Below are positions 41,432 to 50,554 of a stretch of 64,000 nt of DNA, piece after piece; position 1 is the stretch's first letter, and each line of letters starts with the position of its first letter. The stretch spans positions 1 to 64,000 of the forward strand of contig JAPLJV010000023.1 of NCBI GenBank assembly GCA_026388415.1, given 5' to 3'. The position numbers and the translations under genes were made by a program. The stretch comes from Deltaproteobacteria bacterium. GTDB taxonomy: Bacteria; Desulfobacterota; Syntrophia; Syntrophales; JACQWR01. The notes beneath the pieces were generated by a model. That model searched no databases. It saw nothing but the letters and a program-made list of their open reading frames with translations, and was not told the origin of the DNA.

Positions 41432-43276
41432 TTAGTTATTCCGTTCCACCATGTCCCAGTATTCCCTGCTGTCGTCAACCTGCTGCAGGAATTCCGTAAT
41501 CTGAGCTTCCGGACGGCCGAACTTGTCTTCAATCCTTTTTTCCAGCGCATCCCAGAACATCATGAGTTCGAGATTGGTCTGGCATATCTCCTCACAGGCC
41601 TTGCAGTGCATGCACATAAAAGCGTTTGCTGCTTCTTCCCGTGTCACTTCTTTGCCGGTAATGAGTTTCTTGGCCAGCGCTATCTTCCCTTTTGCAGTTA
41701 CCCCTTCATCTTTCGTGATAAGATAGGCGGGGCATACGGCCATGCAGTTTCCGCACTTGGCGCAGGCATGGATGCTTAGCTCGAAATCGAGGCTGGCGAT
41801 TTTTTCATCCTTTCCAAGGAGCGATGTGGCCACCTTACCGATGATCGGTGACAGCAGCGTCATGATATTCATAGAAAAGCCAAAAACAGCCGGATGGAAG
41901 ACAAGGGCGGAGAATCCCGTTGAATTAACACCGAAGAATTTCCCCGGATTCAGGATATTGTTCGGATCTACCTTGGCCTTGTATGCCTTAAGCTCACGCT
42001 GTTTTTCACCGCTGTATAGGGCATTGATAAAAGCGGCATTCCAGAGGCCAAGTCCATAGGGCTCGGCGCCCAATGTAACAGCCGTCTTGGTAAGCATGGA
42101 AACCAGGGGCATATTGATATAATATTTTATATTCCTGGAGTCGCAAAGGAAGGTGGCCATGATGAGTGCCTGTTTCTCGTCGAGGATATAAGAGTCTATG
42201 CATATTTCAACGCCGAAACGGATGCCCAGTATCTTTGCTTTTTCAATAAAGGCGGGGGCGGCTGTAATCGGGATAATAATTTCGCTTGCCAGGATGGTCG
42301 GTCCCAGTCGCTTTGTCTTCATCCCGAACAGGCGCTCGTTCCACAGGTAACTTGCGGCATAACGCGGCGCTTCTTCAATGTTGCCAGTCTGTGACATGAA
42401 TTTCACAAAACACTCTTCATCTTTGGCGCTGCCGAACTCCATGAAAACGCCGGCGCTCTTCCTGAATATGCCGGCCCGCATGACTGCGTTTGTGTCCTGC
42501 AGATGATTTGCATCCAAAAACCGGATGACGTTGGGGTTGAGGTTCTCTGAGATTCTGCTTTTTACGAACCGGGCGATGAACGCGAAAGCCTCACTGTCGC
42601 CATGGAAATACAGAAGATGGGCGTATGACGCCTCGGGCATATCACGAAGTTTGAGGGTGGCCTCAACCACGATGCCAAACTCCTCCTCGGTGGATACAAA
42701 AAAGGCGAAATCAGGGTCGGAAGGGGATAACATTTTAAGTTCGCCGACGCCTGTGATAACCTTCAGGGACACGATCTGCTTTGATAAGTGGCCGTATTTG
42801 AAGCTGTTAATCCCGTAGCCGCCCGTCGAAATCCAACCGGCAACCGTGGAAAACTTGCTTGAGGGGTAGGTCATCAGACACAGGCCCTCTTTCTTGGCCA
42901 TGATATCAATATCGCTCCACCGGGCGCCCGCTTCAACGGTGACGGTCTTGGCTGCGGTGTTGAGCTCCAGGATTTTCCGGAAAGGAGACAGGTCAATGAC
43001 GATCCCGGCATTGGTCGGGATGACGCCGCCGAAGCCCCACGATGCGGCGCCTCTCGGTATCACGGGGATTTTCCAGTCATTGGCAAACGCCAGGACCTTT
43101 TTTATCTCGTCCGCGTTTTTAGGCTGAATGATAAAATCGGGTTGTGTTTTAAAAAATGCTTTGGTCATGATATCGGGAACATCACCAATATCATGGCTGT
43201 ACATCTCTCTTTCAGCCATTTTGCCGAGTATTTTTATATCGCCCGCGATCTTTCTGAATTCATCTACTGACTGCAT
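41432..43276 (-). CDS. FAD-linked oxidase with C-terminal iron-sulfur clusters
   Basis: 614 residues. The N-terminal part is an FAD-binding oxidase of the GlcD/lactate dehydrogenase type: IPVIPRGAASWGFGGVIPTN and PSSKFSTVAGWISTGGYGIN. A cap domain follows. The C-terminal 150 residues carry two ferredoxin-type sites, CAKCGNCMAVCPAYLI and CMHCKACEEICQTNLE. Enzymes of this form oxidise hydroxy acids and pass electrons to a carrier. As the first gene of the operon it may feed electrons into the glutamate-synthase-like proteins in place of NADPH; this is inferred from context. The substrate is unknown. Confidence 0.88.
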   Translation of the reverse strand: MQSVDEFRKIAGDIKILGKMAEREMYSHDIGDVPDIMTKAFFKTQPDFIIQPKNADEIKKVLAFANDWKIPVIPRGAASWGFGGVIPTNAGIVIDLSPFRKILELNTAAKTVTVEAGARWSDIDIMAKKEGLCLMTYPSSKFSTVAGWISTGGYGINSFKYGHLSKQIVSLKVITGVGELKMLSPSDPDFAFFVSTEEEFGIVVEATLKLRDMPEASYAHLLYFHGDSEAFAFIARFVKSRISENLNPNVIRFLDANHLQDTNAVMRAGIFRKSAGVFMEFGSAKDEECFVKFMSQTGNIEEAPRYAASYLWNERLFGMKTKRLGPTILASEIIIPITAAPAFIEKAKILGIRFGVEICIDSYILDEKQALIMATFLCDSRNIKYYINMPLVSMLTKTAVTLGAEPYGLGLWNAAFINALYSGEKQRELKAYKAKVDPNNILNPGKFFGVNSTGFSALVFHPAVFGFSMNIMTLLSPIIGKVATSLLGKDEKIASLDFELSIHACAKCGNCMAVCPAYLITKDEGVTAKGKIALAKKLITGKEVTREEAANAFMCMHCKACEEICQTNLELMMFWDALEKRIEDKFGRPEAQITEFLQQVDDSREYWDMVERNN

Positions 43277-43837
43277 GTGTTATACTTCTCTTCAGTTCTT
43301 TATAAGTAATTGCTTTTGACGGGCCGGAGTATAGGGGGACTGTTTTTATTTGTCAATCCATATTTGGATCCATATTTGGATGAAATTCAAATTCGACGAA
43401 AACTTCGGCAGACGAACGCAGCATATTTTTCAAATTGCCGGTCATGATGTTAAAAAATCCACCACCACGCCTCCATAAATCTCTGCCATTTAATCAGCGA
43501 TTTGTCGCTGGTTGAATAGCAGAAGCTGCCCAGAGCGGCCGAGCATGATAAGGCTTGACACATGGAAAAATTTTCGCTATCGTCGCGAAAACTCGTGGAA
43601 GCTAAAATTTGCCCAAGCCGTTTTGTAACCTGTTGCAATAATTAGGCGATAATTGTGGAAAAGGCCCATTTTCGACTTTAACGAGGCTATCATATTTGAT
43701 AAATGAAAGGGGGGATGGCAAGAAAATAAACGTATTGTTGTAAAAAATCATAACTAGATTGTTTAATTAAGGCGGCGTAGGTAAGGTTTCATGTAACCCG
43801 GACTGAGGTAGTTCCAGATGTTAGAAACACTAGGTTT
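43277..43837. other. Divergent intergenic region, no gene
   Basis: About 560 bases between the glutamate-synthase-like operon and the PEP-mobile gene. A plus-strand TTGACA near 43553 followed 17 bases later by tatcgt is a weak promoter candidate for the rightward gene. I looked for a sigma-54 site and found none. Short frames in both strands have no protein features. Confidence 0.4.
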
Positions 43838-45475
43838 GTGGACTTTTCTCATTCCTATCCGGCATGGACGCCGCTATTTGAATGGTCGTGGGTCTTCAAT
43901 CTGGTCAATGGTCACATCTACGGTTGCAATGAGGCGTGGATTCCCGATACGAGGTCTTCCGACTGGAGGGAGATTGATGGTATGGCTGTGTGTGTAGCTA
44001 CACCGGTTCCCACCAAGGAAGAGCGTGATTTCAGGTATGCGAAATTTTACGATCGCACCAAGAACGATTTCGAACCGAATTACGACAAATACTGGGAGAA
44101 GAGTAAAAGCGAGATGCTCGGCCGTTATGACACGCTGAAGGATTTTGATTATGATAAAGCGACGTTCTACGAGCTGTACAAACAGTTTAATTTTGCTATC
44201 GAGACGCATAAGAGGATGTGGGAAGACCATTTCTTATTTATGTATGCGCTATATGGGGCATACTGGTATTTTGAGGACCTCTGCAAGCAGTACGTTGGGA
44301 TTAAGGAAACGTCAACGGATTGGCACCGGCTGATCCGAGGGTTTGATAATATGCTTTTCCGGCAGGACAAGGTCATGTGGGAACTCCGGAATAAGGCGAT
44401 CGAGTATGGGATTGACAACATCATCTTCAACAACCCGTCGGCAAAGGTGGTTGAGGAGCTGAACAAGACACCCCAGGGTAAAAAGTGGGTTGATGTAGAT
44501 CTCTACCATTTTATGCATGAGCTGGGCTACGGCTGGCGTATGATCCGTATGATGGAGTTTGTAGAACCGACGTGGTGGGAAGCGCCGGAAAACGCTATCC
44601 TGCATGTGAAGCAGTACCTGTTGGAAGACAGGGTTATTAAGCCGTTCCCGCTGGATGCTATACGAGAGCGTCTTGCTAAAGACAGAGCGGTAGTGGAGAA
44701 GGAGATTGTGGCGAAGGCTGAGGCCGCTGGATGCAAGGATATGGAATGGTTCAAGTCCCTCATGAGACTTTCTCAGAGGACGAGCTCCTTCAGCGAGGGC
44801 CATGACTTCCTGTATGAACACAGATGCTTCTCGGCATTCAGATTTGCCATGCTGAAGATTGGCGAGCGTCTTGCCAAGGTTGGGACAATTGATAATGCAG
44901 ATGACATCTTCTTCTTCATCCCGGAAGAGCTTCAGACCATGATTGCTATGCCCGAGAACTACCAGAGCGGATTCATCGCCAGGGATAGGAGGGCAGAGTG
45001 GACTGCCAATAAGGAATACCTGACGCGCCCACCGATAATGCCGAGAGATCCCAACATGACGCCCCCCGAGGCAGGCGCCTTTATGGTAGCAGCTAAAGAT
45101 CCGATCATCGCGAAGATCACGATTGGTGAATTCATACAGCCGGATACGTCGTTGGGTGCGCTCTGCTATGGTAACCCTGGAAGCCCCGGCGTGGCCGAGG
45201 GACCTGCGTGTATCGTTATTACCTCTGCCGACCTGAAGAAGCTGAGAGTTGGGGACATCATGGTTTGTCCATCGTCCCAGTCATCATACACACCGGTATT
45301 CCCGTTGCTTAAGGGTGTCGTATGCAATGGCGGAGGCAGTCTGTCCCATGGTCCGATTGTCGGAAGGGAATGGGACATCCCTGTGGTAGCGAACTGTATC
45401 ACTGGAACGCAGTTGATCAAGGACGGAGACATGATCAGGATCGACGGAACCAGGGGATTAGTATTTAAGTTGTAA
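43838..45475 (+). CDS. PEP-utilizing enzyme mobile-domain protein
   Basis: 545 residues, GTG start with no clear ribosome site; the frame stays open back to 43781 but offers no better start, so the N-terminus is uncertain. The C-terminal 100 residues are the swivelling phosphohistidine domain of PEP synthase and pyruvate phosphate dikinase: GGGSLSHGPIVGREWDIPVV holds the phosphorylated histidine. The first 430 residues are aromatic-rich and helical and are not a PEP- or ATP-binding domain I know. Subunit 1 of phenylphosphate synthase is comparable in size and design. The ATP-binding partner is not in the window. It may phosphorylate an organic substrate. Confidence 0.8.
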   Translation: MDFSHSYPAWTPLFEWSWVFNLVNGHIYGCNEAWIPDTRSSDWREIDGMAVCVATPVPTKEERDFRYAKFYDRTKNDFEPNYDKYWEKSKSEMLGRYDTLKDFDYDKATFYELYKQFNFAIETHKRMWEDHFLFMYALYGAYWYFEDLCKQYVGIKETSTDWHRLIRGFDNMLFRQDKVMWELRNKAIEYGIDNIIFNNPSAKVVEELNKTPQGKKWVDVDLYHFMHELGYGWRMIRMMEFVEPTWWEAPENAILHVKQYLLEDRVIKPFPLDAIRERLAKDRAVVEKEIVAKAEAAGCKDMEWFKSLMRLSQRTSSFSEGHDFLYEHRCFSAFRFAMLKIGERLAKVGTIDNADDIFFFIPEELQTMIAMPENYQSGFIARDRRAEWTANKEYLTRPPIMPRDPNMTPPEAGAFMVAAKDPIIAKITIGEFIQPDTSLGALCYGNPGSPGVAEGPACIVITSADLKKLRVGDIMVCPSSQSSYTPVFPLLKGVVCNGGGSLSHGPIVGREWDIPVVANCITGTQLIKDGDMIRIDGTRGLVFKL

Positions 45476-45492
45476 AAGGTTTTCCGAGAGGC

Positions 45493-45527
45493 ACGAATGC
45501 CCGGACTTATCGCGTCCGGGCATTCGT
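45493..45527 (+). terminator. Strong hairpin after the PEP-mobile gene
   Basis: acgaatgcccggac pairs perfectly with gtccgggcattcgt (14 pairs, 7-base loop) 18 bases after the stop. There is no T run, so it may be a transcript-stabilising hairpin as much as a terminator. Confidence 0.6.
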
Positions 45528-45647
45528 ACTCCGAGGTAGCATAACTAACGTTAATAACCCCTAAGCCTGGCGCGATTACCGCGTGTCTCCTGCAGATGAG
45601 AGTAACAGGGCGAAATATCTCTGCAACGGTGAAAGAAGATATCAAAT

Positions 45648-46664
45648 ATGTTCAACAAGCTGTTAATTGATGTGACGGAAAAAATTCTGGCCGATGATAG
45701 TTTCCGGATTTCCTATGAAGATGCCTGCCGTCTGGCCGCCCTGCCGGAAGATGAAACAACCGACCTCATCATGTGCGCCAACAAGGTTCGTCATAAATTC
45801 AAACAAAACCACATTGTAAACTGTTCCATCACCAACGCCAAGTCGGGCTGCTGTACGGAGGACTGCGCCTTCTGCGCGCAATCAGCCTATCATGAAACGG
45901 ATATCGCCTCCCATGACCTGCTCAGTGCAGAGCGGCTGGTGGAAGATGCTGTCAGTCTCTACGAAAGCGGCGCCACGGAATTTTCCATGGTCACCAGCGG
46001 TTATATGCTGACGGATGCAGAGATGGCCACGATCGGGCGGGCAGCGAACCAGATCAGGAAGCAAACCGACCTGGCGATCTGTTCCTCCCTGGGAGTTCTG
46101 ACGGAGTCGCGGGCCGCGCAGCTCAAGGAAAGCGGCGTCTCCGCCTACCATCACAATTTGGAAACCGCCCGGAGTTTTTTTGACCAGGTCTGCACGACCC
46201 ACCCCTACGAAGACGATGTGGAGACGGTAAAAATAGCCAAGGCGGCGGGGCTCAAGACGTGCTGCGGCGGTATTCTGGGGCTGGGCGAGAGCTGGGAACA
46301 GCGGGTGGAACTGGCCATTACCTTGCGGGATCTGGACGTGGATTCGATTCCCATCAACTTTCTCAATCCCATTGCCGGCACCCGGATGGCCGGTCGGCCG
46401 CTCTTGTCACCCATGGAAGCGCTCAAATGTATTGCCCTTTTCCGCCTGATCAATCCCCGGAAGGATATTACGATCTGTGGCGGCCGCGAGATCACCCTGC
46501 GCGACCTGCAGTCCTGGATATTTGCGGCGGGCGCCAACGGCATGCTCGTCGGCAATTATCTGACTACTCAGGGCAGAGATATCAAGGCCGACATGGCAAT
46601 GATTAAGGACTTGGGGTTTACTGCCGTGGAGGGAGTTTCAGTACGGACACCACGGCAACACTAA
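45648..46664 (+). CDS. bioB: Biotin synthase
   Basis: 338 residues. The radical SAM cysteines are Cys69, Cys73 and Cys76 in CCTEDCAFCAQSAYH; downstream come the conserved segments YHHNLETARSFFDQVCTTHP and SIPINFLNPIAGTRM. It inserts sulfur into dethiobiotin, the last step of the pathway. It is the first gene of an operon that also contains bioA, bioF and bioD. I searched the upstream 170 bases for a BirA-type operator (TTGTAAACC or its partner) and saw none, so regulation is open. The ORF overlaps the upstream part of bioA. Confidence 0.95.
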   Translation: MFNKLLIDVTEKILADDSFRISYEDACRLAALPEDETTDLIMCANKVRHKFKQNHIVNCSITNAKSGCCTEDCAFCAQSAYHETDIASHDLLSAERLVEDAVSLYESGATEFSMVTSGYMLTDAEMATIGRAANQIRKQTDLAICSSLGVLTESRAAQLKESGVSAYHHNLETARSFFDQVCTTHPYEDDVETVKIAKAAGLKTCCGGILGLGESWEQRVELAITLRDLDVDSIPINFLNPIAGTRMAGRPLLSPMEALKCIALFRLINPRKDITICGGREITLRDLQSWIFAAGANGMLVGNYLTTQGRDIKADMAMIKDLGFTAVEGVSVRTPRQH

Positions 46665-46717
46665 ACCGGGCGCTGGCCAACGACGATCATCGTTACCTCT
46701 GGCATCCCTTTACCCAG

Positions 46718-48022
46718 ATGCAGGATTATGCTCAGGAAGAGCCGCTTATCATCGAATCCGGCCGCGGTTGTACGCTCAAGGACATTGGGGGGAAAGAATA
46801 TCTCGACGGCGTCTCTTCCCTCTGGACCAACGTCCACGGTCACCGCAAGGCAGAAATAGACGCGGCGATTACGGAACAACTCGGGAAAATTGCCCATTCG
46901 ACCCTGCTGGGCCTCTCCAATGTGCCGGCTATCAGGTGTGCCAAAAAGCTGGTGGCCATCGCCCCGGAGGGTTTAACCAGGGTTTTTTATTCCGACAGCG
47001 GCTCCACCGCCGTGGAAGTTGCCCTCAAGATGGCCTTCCAGTACCAGCGACAGGCGCGGGAGGGGAGCCCGCAGCGCACGCAATTCATCTCCCTGACCAA
47101 TGCCTATCACGGCGATACGATCGGTTCTGTAAGTCTGGGCGGCATTGATCTTTTTCATGCCACTTACCGGCAGCTTCTTTTTACCTCCCTCAAGGCTGCA
47201 TCGCCTTACTGTTATCGCTGCAGCTTCGGTCAGACCTACCCGGACTGCGGACTGGCCTGTCTGCGTCAGGTGGAAGCGCTTATGGAGGAGCATGCACCCG
47301 AGGTGGCGGCTCTCGTGATCGAACCCCTGGTGCAGGGGGCGGCCGGCATGATCGTCCAGCCACCGGGTTATTTAAAGAGAGTGCGGGAACTCTGCACGCA
47401 GCACAACATCATCATGATTGCCGATGAGGTGGCGGTTGGTTTCGGTCGAACAGGCCGGATGTTCGCCTGCGAGCATGAGGATGTGCGACCCGATATCATG
47501 GCTGTGGCCAAGGGCATCACGGGCGGTTATCTACCGCTGGCGGCCACGCTGACCACGGAAAAGATATATGAGGGTTTTCTGGGTCGCTATGAGGAATTCA
47601 AGACACTCTTTCATGGACATACCTATACGGGCAATCCGCTGGCCTGTGCGGCGGCCATCGCCAATATGGAAATTTTTGCCGCTGAAGGCACGCTTGATAA
47701 ATTGGCGGGTAAGATTGTCCATTTGCAGAAACGATTGGGAGCAATAAGTTTACTGAGGCATGTAGGCGAGATACGGCAGCGGGGATTCATGGTCGGCATC
47801 GAGCTCGTGCCTGATAGAGATAGCAGGGCAGAGTTCCCGCCGGAGGCAAAAATCGGCCACAGAGTCATATTGGCGGCCAGAAGGCGCGGTCTGATCATCC
47901 GGCCGCTCGGAAACGTGATTGTCCTCATGCCGCCGCTAAGCATAACCAAGGAAGAGCTGGACCGGCTTTGCGATATCACGAGCGCCTCGATCCGGGAAGT
48001 TACTGATGGAGTGCGGGGCTAA
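46718..48022 (+). CDS. bioA: Adenosylmethionine-8-amino-7-oxononanoate aminotransferase
   Basis: 434 residues from the only visible ATG. Landmarks: DSGSTAVEVALKMAFQYQRQ, DEVAVGFGRTGRMFACEHED and the PLP lysine in AKGITGGYLPLAATL. It transfers an amino group from S-adenosylmethionine to 8-amino-7-oxononanoate. The start is odd: the conserved WHPFTQM that belongs to the substrate site lies just before this ATG, and the frame is open back to 46607, but it holds no ATG, GTG or TTG. A ribosome-like ggagggag at 46628-46635 is seven bases before an ACG at 46643. The gene probably starts there or has a sequence error. Confidence 0.92.
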   Translation: MQDYAQEEPLIIESGRGCTLKDIGGKEYLDGVSSLWTNVHGHRKAEIDAAITEQLGKIAHSTLLGLSNVPAIRCAKKLVAIAPEGLTRVFYSDSGSTAVEVALKMAFQYQRQAREGSPQRTQFISLTNAYHGDTIGSVSLGGIDLFHATYRQLLFTSLKAASPYCYRCSFGQTYPDCGLACLRQVEALMEEHAPEVAALVIEPLVQGAAGMIVQPPGYLKRVRELCTQHNIIMIADEVAVGFGRTGRMFACEHEDVRPDIMAVAKGITGGYLPLAATLTTEKIYEGFLGRYEEFKTLFHGHTYTGNPLACAAAIANMEIFAAEGTLDKLAGKIVHLQKRLGAISLLRHVGEIRQRGFMVGIELVPDRDSRAEFPPEAKIGHRVILAARRRGLIIRPLGNVIVLMPPLSITKEELDRLCDITSASIREVTDGVRG

Positions 48023-48027
48023 ATCCT

Positions 48028-48318
48028 ATGTCCATCAAGGGCACTTTTTTCTTTGATCCTCAAGACCGGATTTATGAGGATCATTTTCCGGGCCGGGCCG
48101 TAGTGCCGGGAAGCCTGATTGTCCAGGCCTTCCTGGAGGCGGGGAAGGCGATTGGATTCAGCAGTGCCGGGGGGGGGATGGAAAATTTCCGTTTTAAGGA
48201 ATTTGTCGCCCCCGGAACGTATGCCTTCTCGATAGAGGATATTGAAAAGGGTTGGCAATGTCGCCTTTACCATGAAGGAATAACGGTGGTGTCCGGTCTT
48301 TTGCTGCCGGCAGTGTGA
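48028..48318 (+). CDS. Short FabZ-like hot-dog protein
   Basis: 96 residues. The segment DHFPGRAVVPGSLIVQAFLE matches the FabZ active-site helix, with the catalytic histidine in HFPG. The rest is a minimal hot-dog fold; it lacks about 40 residues of normal FabZ. It may dehydrate 3-hydroxyacyl chains on the acyl carrier protein encoded next to it, or act as a partial subunit with the second hot-dog-like protein at 50555-51055. It is tightly spaced (five bases) after bioA, so it belongs to the biotin operon. Confidence 0.75.
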   Translation: MSIKGTFFFDPQDRIYEDHFPGRAVVPGSLIVQAFLEAGKAIGFSSAGGGMENFRFKEFVAPGTYAFSIEDIEKGWQCRLYHEGITVVSGLLLPAV

Positions 48319-48322
48319 ATAA

Positions 48323-48670
48323 ATGGATATCTTTACGGAAATTAAAAAAATCCTCATGGAAATTCTCGATCTGGAAGGCCAGACGGTAACGCCGGAGAGT
48401 CTCTTGATGCAGGAACTCGGTGTCGAGTCAATTGACCTTCTGGAACTGGCTGCGGCCTTGAACGCCAGATTCAAGATCGAGGTCCGCGAAGAGGATATCT
48501 TTCTTCAAGACATCGGGACCCGGTTAGGAGAATCCTATCCCTTCCTGACGGGACAGCGTTTAAGGGAAATTGCGGCCGATCATAACGACGGTCCGGCGGT
48601 CAAGGTAAAAGACCTGGTGAGTTACGTGGCCTGGCAGCAAAAGGAGGCAGAGAATCATGTCCATCCTTGA
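48323..48670 (+). CDS. Acyl carrier protein dedicated to the biotin cluster
   Basis: 115 residues, longer than FabD-pathway carriers (about 78). The attachment site is Ser36 in LGVESIDLLELAAALNARF, to which the phosphopantetheine arm is joined. The extra C-terminal 35 residues are charged. It would hold the growing acyl chain in the cytoplasm. Its genes on both sides encode dehydratase-like, nitroreductase and ketosynthase proteins, so it probably serves them and not bulk fatty acid synthesis. Confidence 0.85.
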   Translation: MDIFTEIKKILMEILDLEGQTVTPESLLMQELGVESIDLLELAAALNARFKIEVREEDIFLQDIGTRLGESYPFLTGQRLREIAADHNDGPAVKVKDLVSYVAWQQKEAENHVHP

Positions 48671-49289
48671 TCAACTTTTGATCGAACGCCGGAGTATCAG
48701 AAAATATCAAACCGAAACGCCACCGGAAGCATGGCTGGAACAGATGCTCCGCCTGGCCGCGATGACGCCGTCTTCGAGTAATCGTCAGCCCGTTCGGCTC
48801 ATGAGGATCGCTTCCCCGAACATCAAGGCATCCCTGCAGAAGGCCATGGAGGCGGGACACGAGCGATTTTTGCAACTGGCCGCCAAGGCCGAAAACCCTA
48901 AAAATCTGCGCAACTGGATCAACACCTACTACCGCTATTCCGCTTTCATGTTCGGCGCCCCCTGGCTTTTGGCCATAGGCACTATCGCCGCCCCGGCGGG
49001 TTTTACCCGCATTCTGGCCGAGGCGGGTGTAGCTGCTACCGATAATCGCTGGGAAACAGACGCCGATATCGCCCTCGGTATGGTCCTGCAGGCCGTCATC
49101 CTGAAAGGGCAGGAGCTGGGCATCGCTTCCTGTGTTCTGACGGCGCCGCTGGCCTTCATCGCCGGAGTGGAAAATATTCTCGGTGTCGAGGATGTGAAAA
49201 TTAAATGCTTCCTTACCTTGGGTTTTGCCGATGAAAAGCCCCCCACGCCGCCTAAAAAAGATCTTCCGCAGCTTTACCGTGTCCTATGA
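48657..49289 (+). CDS. Nitroreductase-family flavoprotein
   Basis: 210 residues. The N-terminal RRSIRKYQTETPPEAWLEQM and LAAMTPSSSNRQPVRLMRIA are the FMN-binding signature. It overlaps the carrier-protein gene by 14 bases. Members of this family reduce many substrates with NAD(P)H and FMN; here a role as an enoyl reductase for the carrier-bound chain is plausible but not shown. No signal peptide. FMN residues Arg, Ser and Asn are present. Confidence 0.85.
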   Translation: MSILDQLLIERRSIRKYQTETPPEAWLEQMLRLAAMTPSSSNRQPVRLMRIASPNIKASLQKAMEAGHERFLQLAAKAENPKNLRNWINTYYRYSAFMFGAPWLLAIGTIAAPAGFTRILAEAGVAATDNRWETDADIALGMVLQAVILKGQELGIASCVLTAPLAFIAGVENILGVEDVKIKCFLTLGFADEKPPTPPKKDLPQLYRVL

Positions 49290-50542
49290 AAAAAGACGAG
49301 ATCAGGCCGAGAGAAGCATGTCCTGAGCAACATCGAAGGGTGGTTATTACTGCAATGGGTCTGATCTGCGCCTTGGGTTCCACGCCCGAGGAGATCATGG
49401 CCGGGTTTAAATCAGGGCGTACCACCTTCTGCCGACCGGACTTTGATGAAAACGTCGTCACGGCCCCGGTAAGAGGATTCGACCTGCGGGATTTTACGGG
49501 TTCCTGCAAAGAAAGGCGCTACCTGAATCGTGGCGCCCAGTTCTCTGGTGCCGCTGCCGTTGCTGCCCGGCAAGCAGGCGGCCTCGATACGGAGACGGCC
49601 GCCCGCGCCGGTCTCTTTGTCGGCGCCGGACCGAATCTGGATGTGGGCGGTGAATTTAGCCGCATTGACAACGGAGTCATTGACGAGGAAGACCTCATGG
49701 CCCTCTGGATATTGAGGTTTCTGCCCAATACGGCCGCTTCCACGATTTCCCTGTTGATCGGTGCGCATGGTGAAAACCTGACCGTCGCCACGGCCTGTAC
49801 GGCCACGCTCCAGGCCATAGGGGAGGCCTTCCGGAAGATCAGGGATGGGCATCTGGATCTGGCCTTTGCCGGCGGCGGCGATTCGCGGATGAACAAGGGA
49901 AGCATCCTGGCGTACAAGAAGGCCAAGGCCATTTTTGTGGGTGAGGGCGATCCAACTCGGGCCAGCCGTCCTTTTGACCAGGATAGAAAAGGCTTTGTTC
50001 CGGGTGAGGGCGGCGCTTTTTTTCTGCTTGAGGAACGGGAGCATGCTAAGCGCCGCGGCGCCAAAATCTACGGCGAGGTTCGCGGGTTTGGAACTTCTTT
50101 GGATGGACACAGCCTGACGGCCCCCGATCCGTCCGGCCGGTGGCAGGAAGCAGCCGTACGGGCGGCCTTGAAAGAAGCAGGACTGACGCCGGCGGAGATC
50201 GGCCTCGTGGCTGCGCACGGCACGGGTACGATTCTTAACGATGCCATGGAAGCGAAGCTCCTGGCCCGCATTTACGGTGGCCAGACACCGACCGTGATTG
50301 CCTTGAAGTCATGGATCGGCCATCTTTCCGTAGCTTGCGGCGCCGTAGAACTGGCCCTCTGCCTCATCTTGATGCAAAACGGCTATCTGCCGGAGATCCG
50401 GAACCTGACTAATCCCTGCCAGACCGGTATAAACTTCGTCACCGAAAGTAAGACCGCCTCGCCGGGGACGGTCCTGCTGGAAAATTTCGGCTTCGGCGGC
50501 CAGAATTGTGCGCTGATTGTGCAGGCACAGCGCGCAACTTAA
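49286..50542 (+). CDS. Beta-ketoacyl-ACP synthase (FabF/FabB type)
   Basis: 418 residues. The catalytic triad is Cys171 (TVATACTATLQAI), His311 (VAAHGTGTILND) and His346 (KSWIGHLSVACGAVEL), as in elongating ketosynthases. It overlaps the nitroreductase gene by four bases. It would condense malonyl-carrier units with an acyl chain. In the biotin context it probably elongates a short dicarboxylate-type precursor towards pimeloyl. The N-terminal 17 residues before VVITAMGL are unlike typical FabF and may be a longer leader. Confidence 0.9.
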   Translation: MKKDEIRPREACPEQHRRVVITAMGLICALGSTPEEIMAGFKSGRTTFCRPDFDENVVTAPVRGFDLRDFTGSCKERRYLNRGAQFSGAAAVAARQAGGLDTETAARAGLFVGAGPNLDVGGEFSRIDNGVIDEEDLMALWILRFLPNTAASTISLLIGAHGENLTVATACTATLQAIGEAFRKIRDGHLDLAFAGGGDSRMNKGSILAYKKAKAIFVGEGDPTRASRPFDQDRKGFVPGEGGAFFLLEEREHAKRRGAKIYGEVRGFGTSLDGHSLTAPDPSGRWQEAAVRAALKEAGLTPAEIGLVAAHGTGTILNDAMEAKLLARIYGGQTPTVIALKSWIGHLSVACGAVELALCLILMQNGYLPEIRNLTNPCQTGINFVTESKTASPGTVLLENFGFGGQNCALIVQAQRAT

Positions 50543-50554
50543 AAAAGGTTAAGC

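Noticed and set aside
45528-45647. BirA operator upstream of bioB
   Set aside because: No TTGTAAACC half-sites; a short taacgtta palindrome is too weak.
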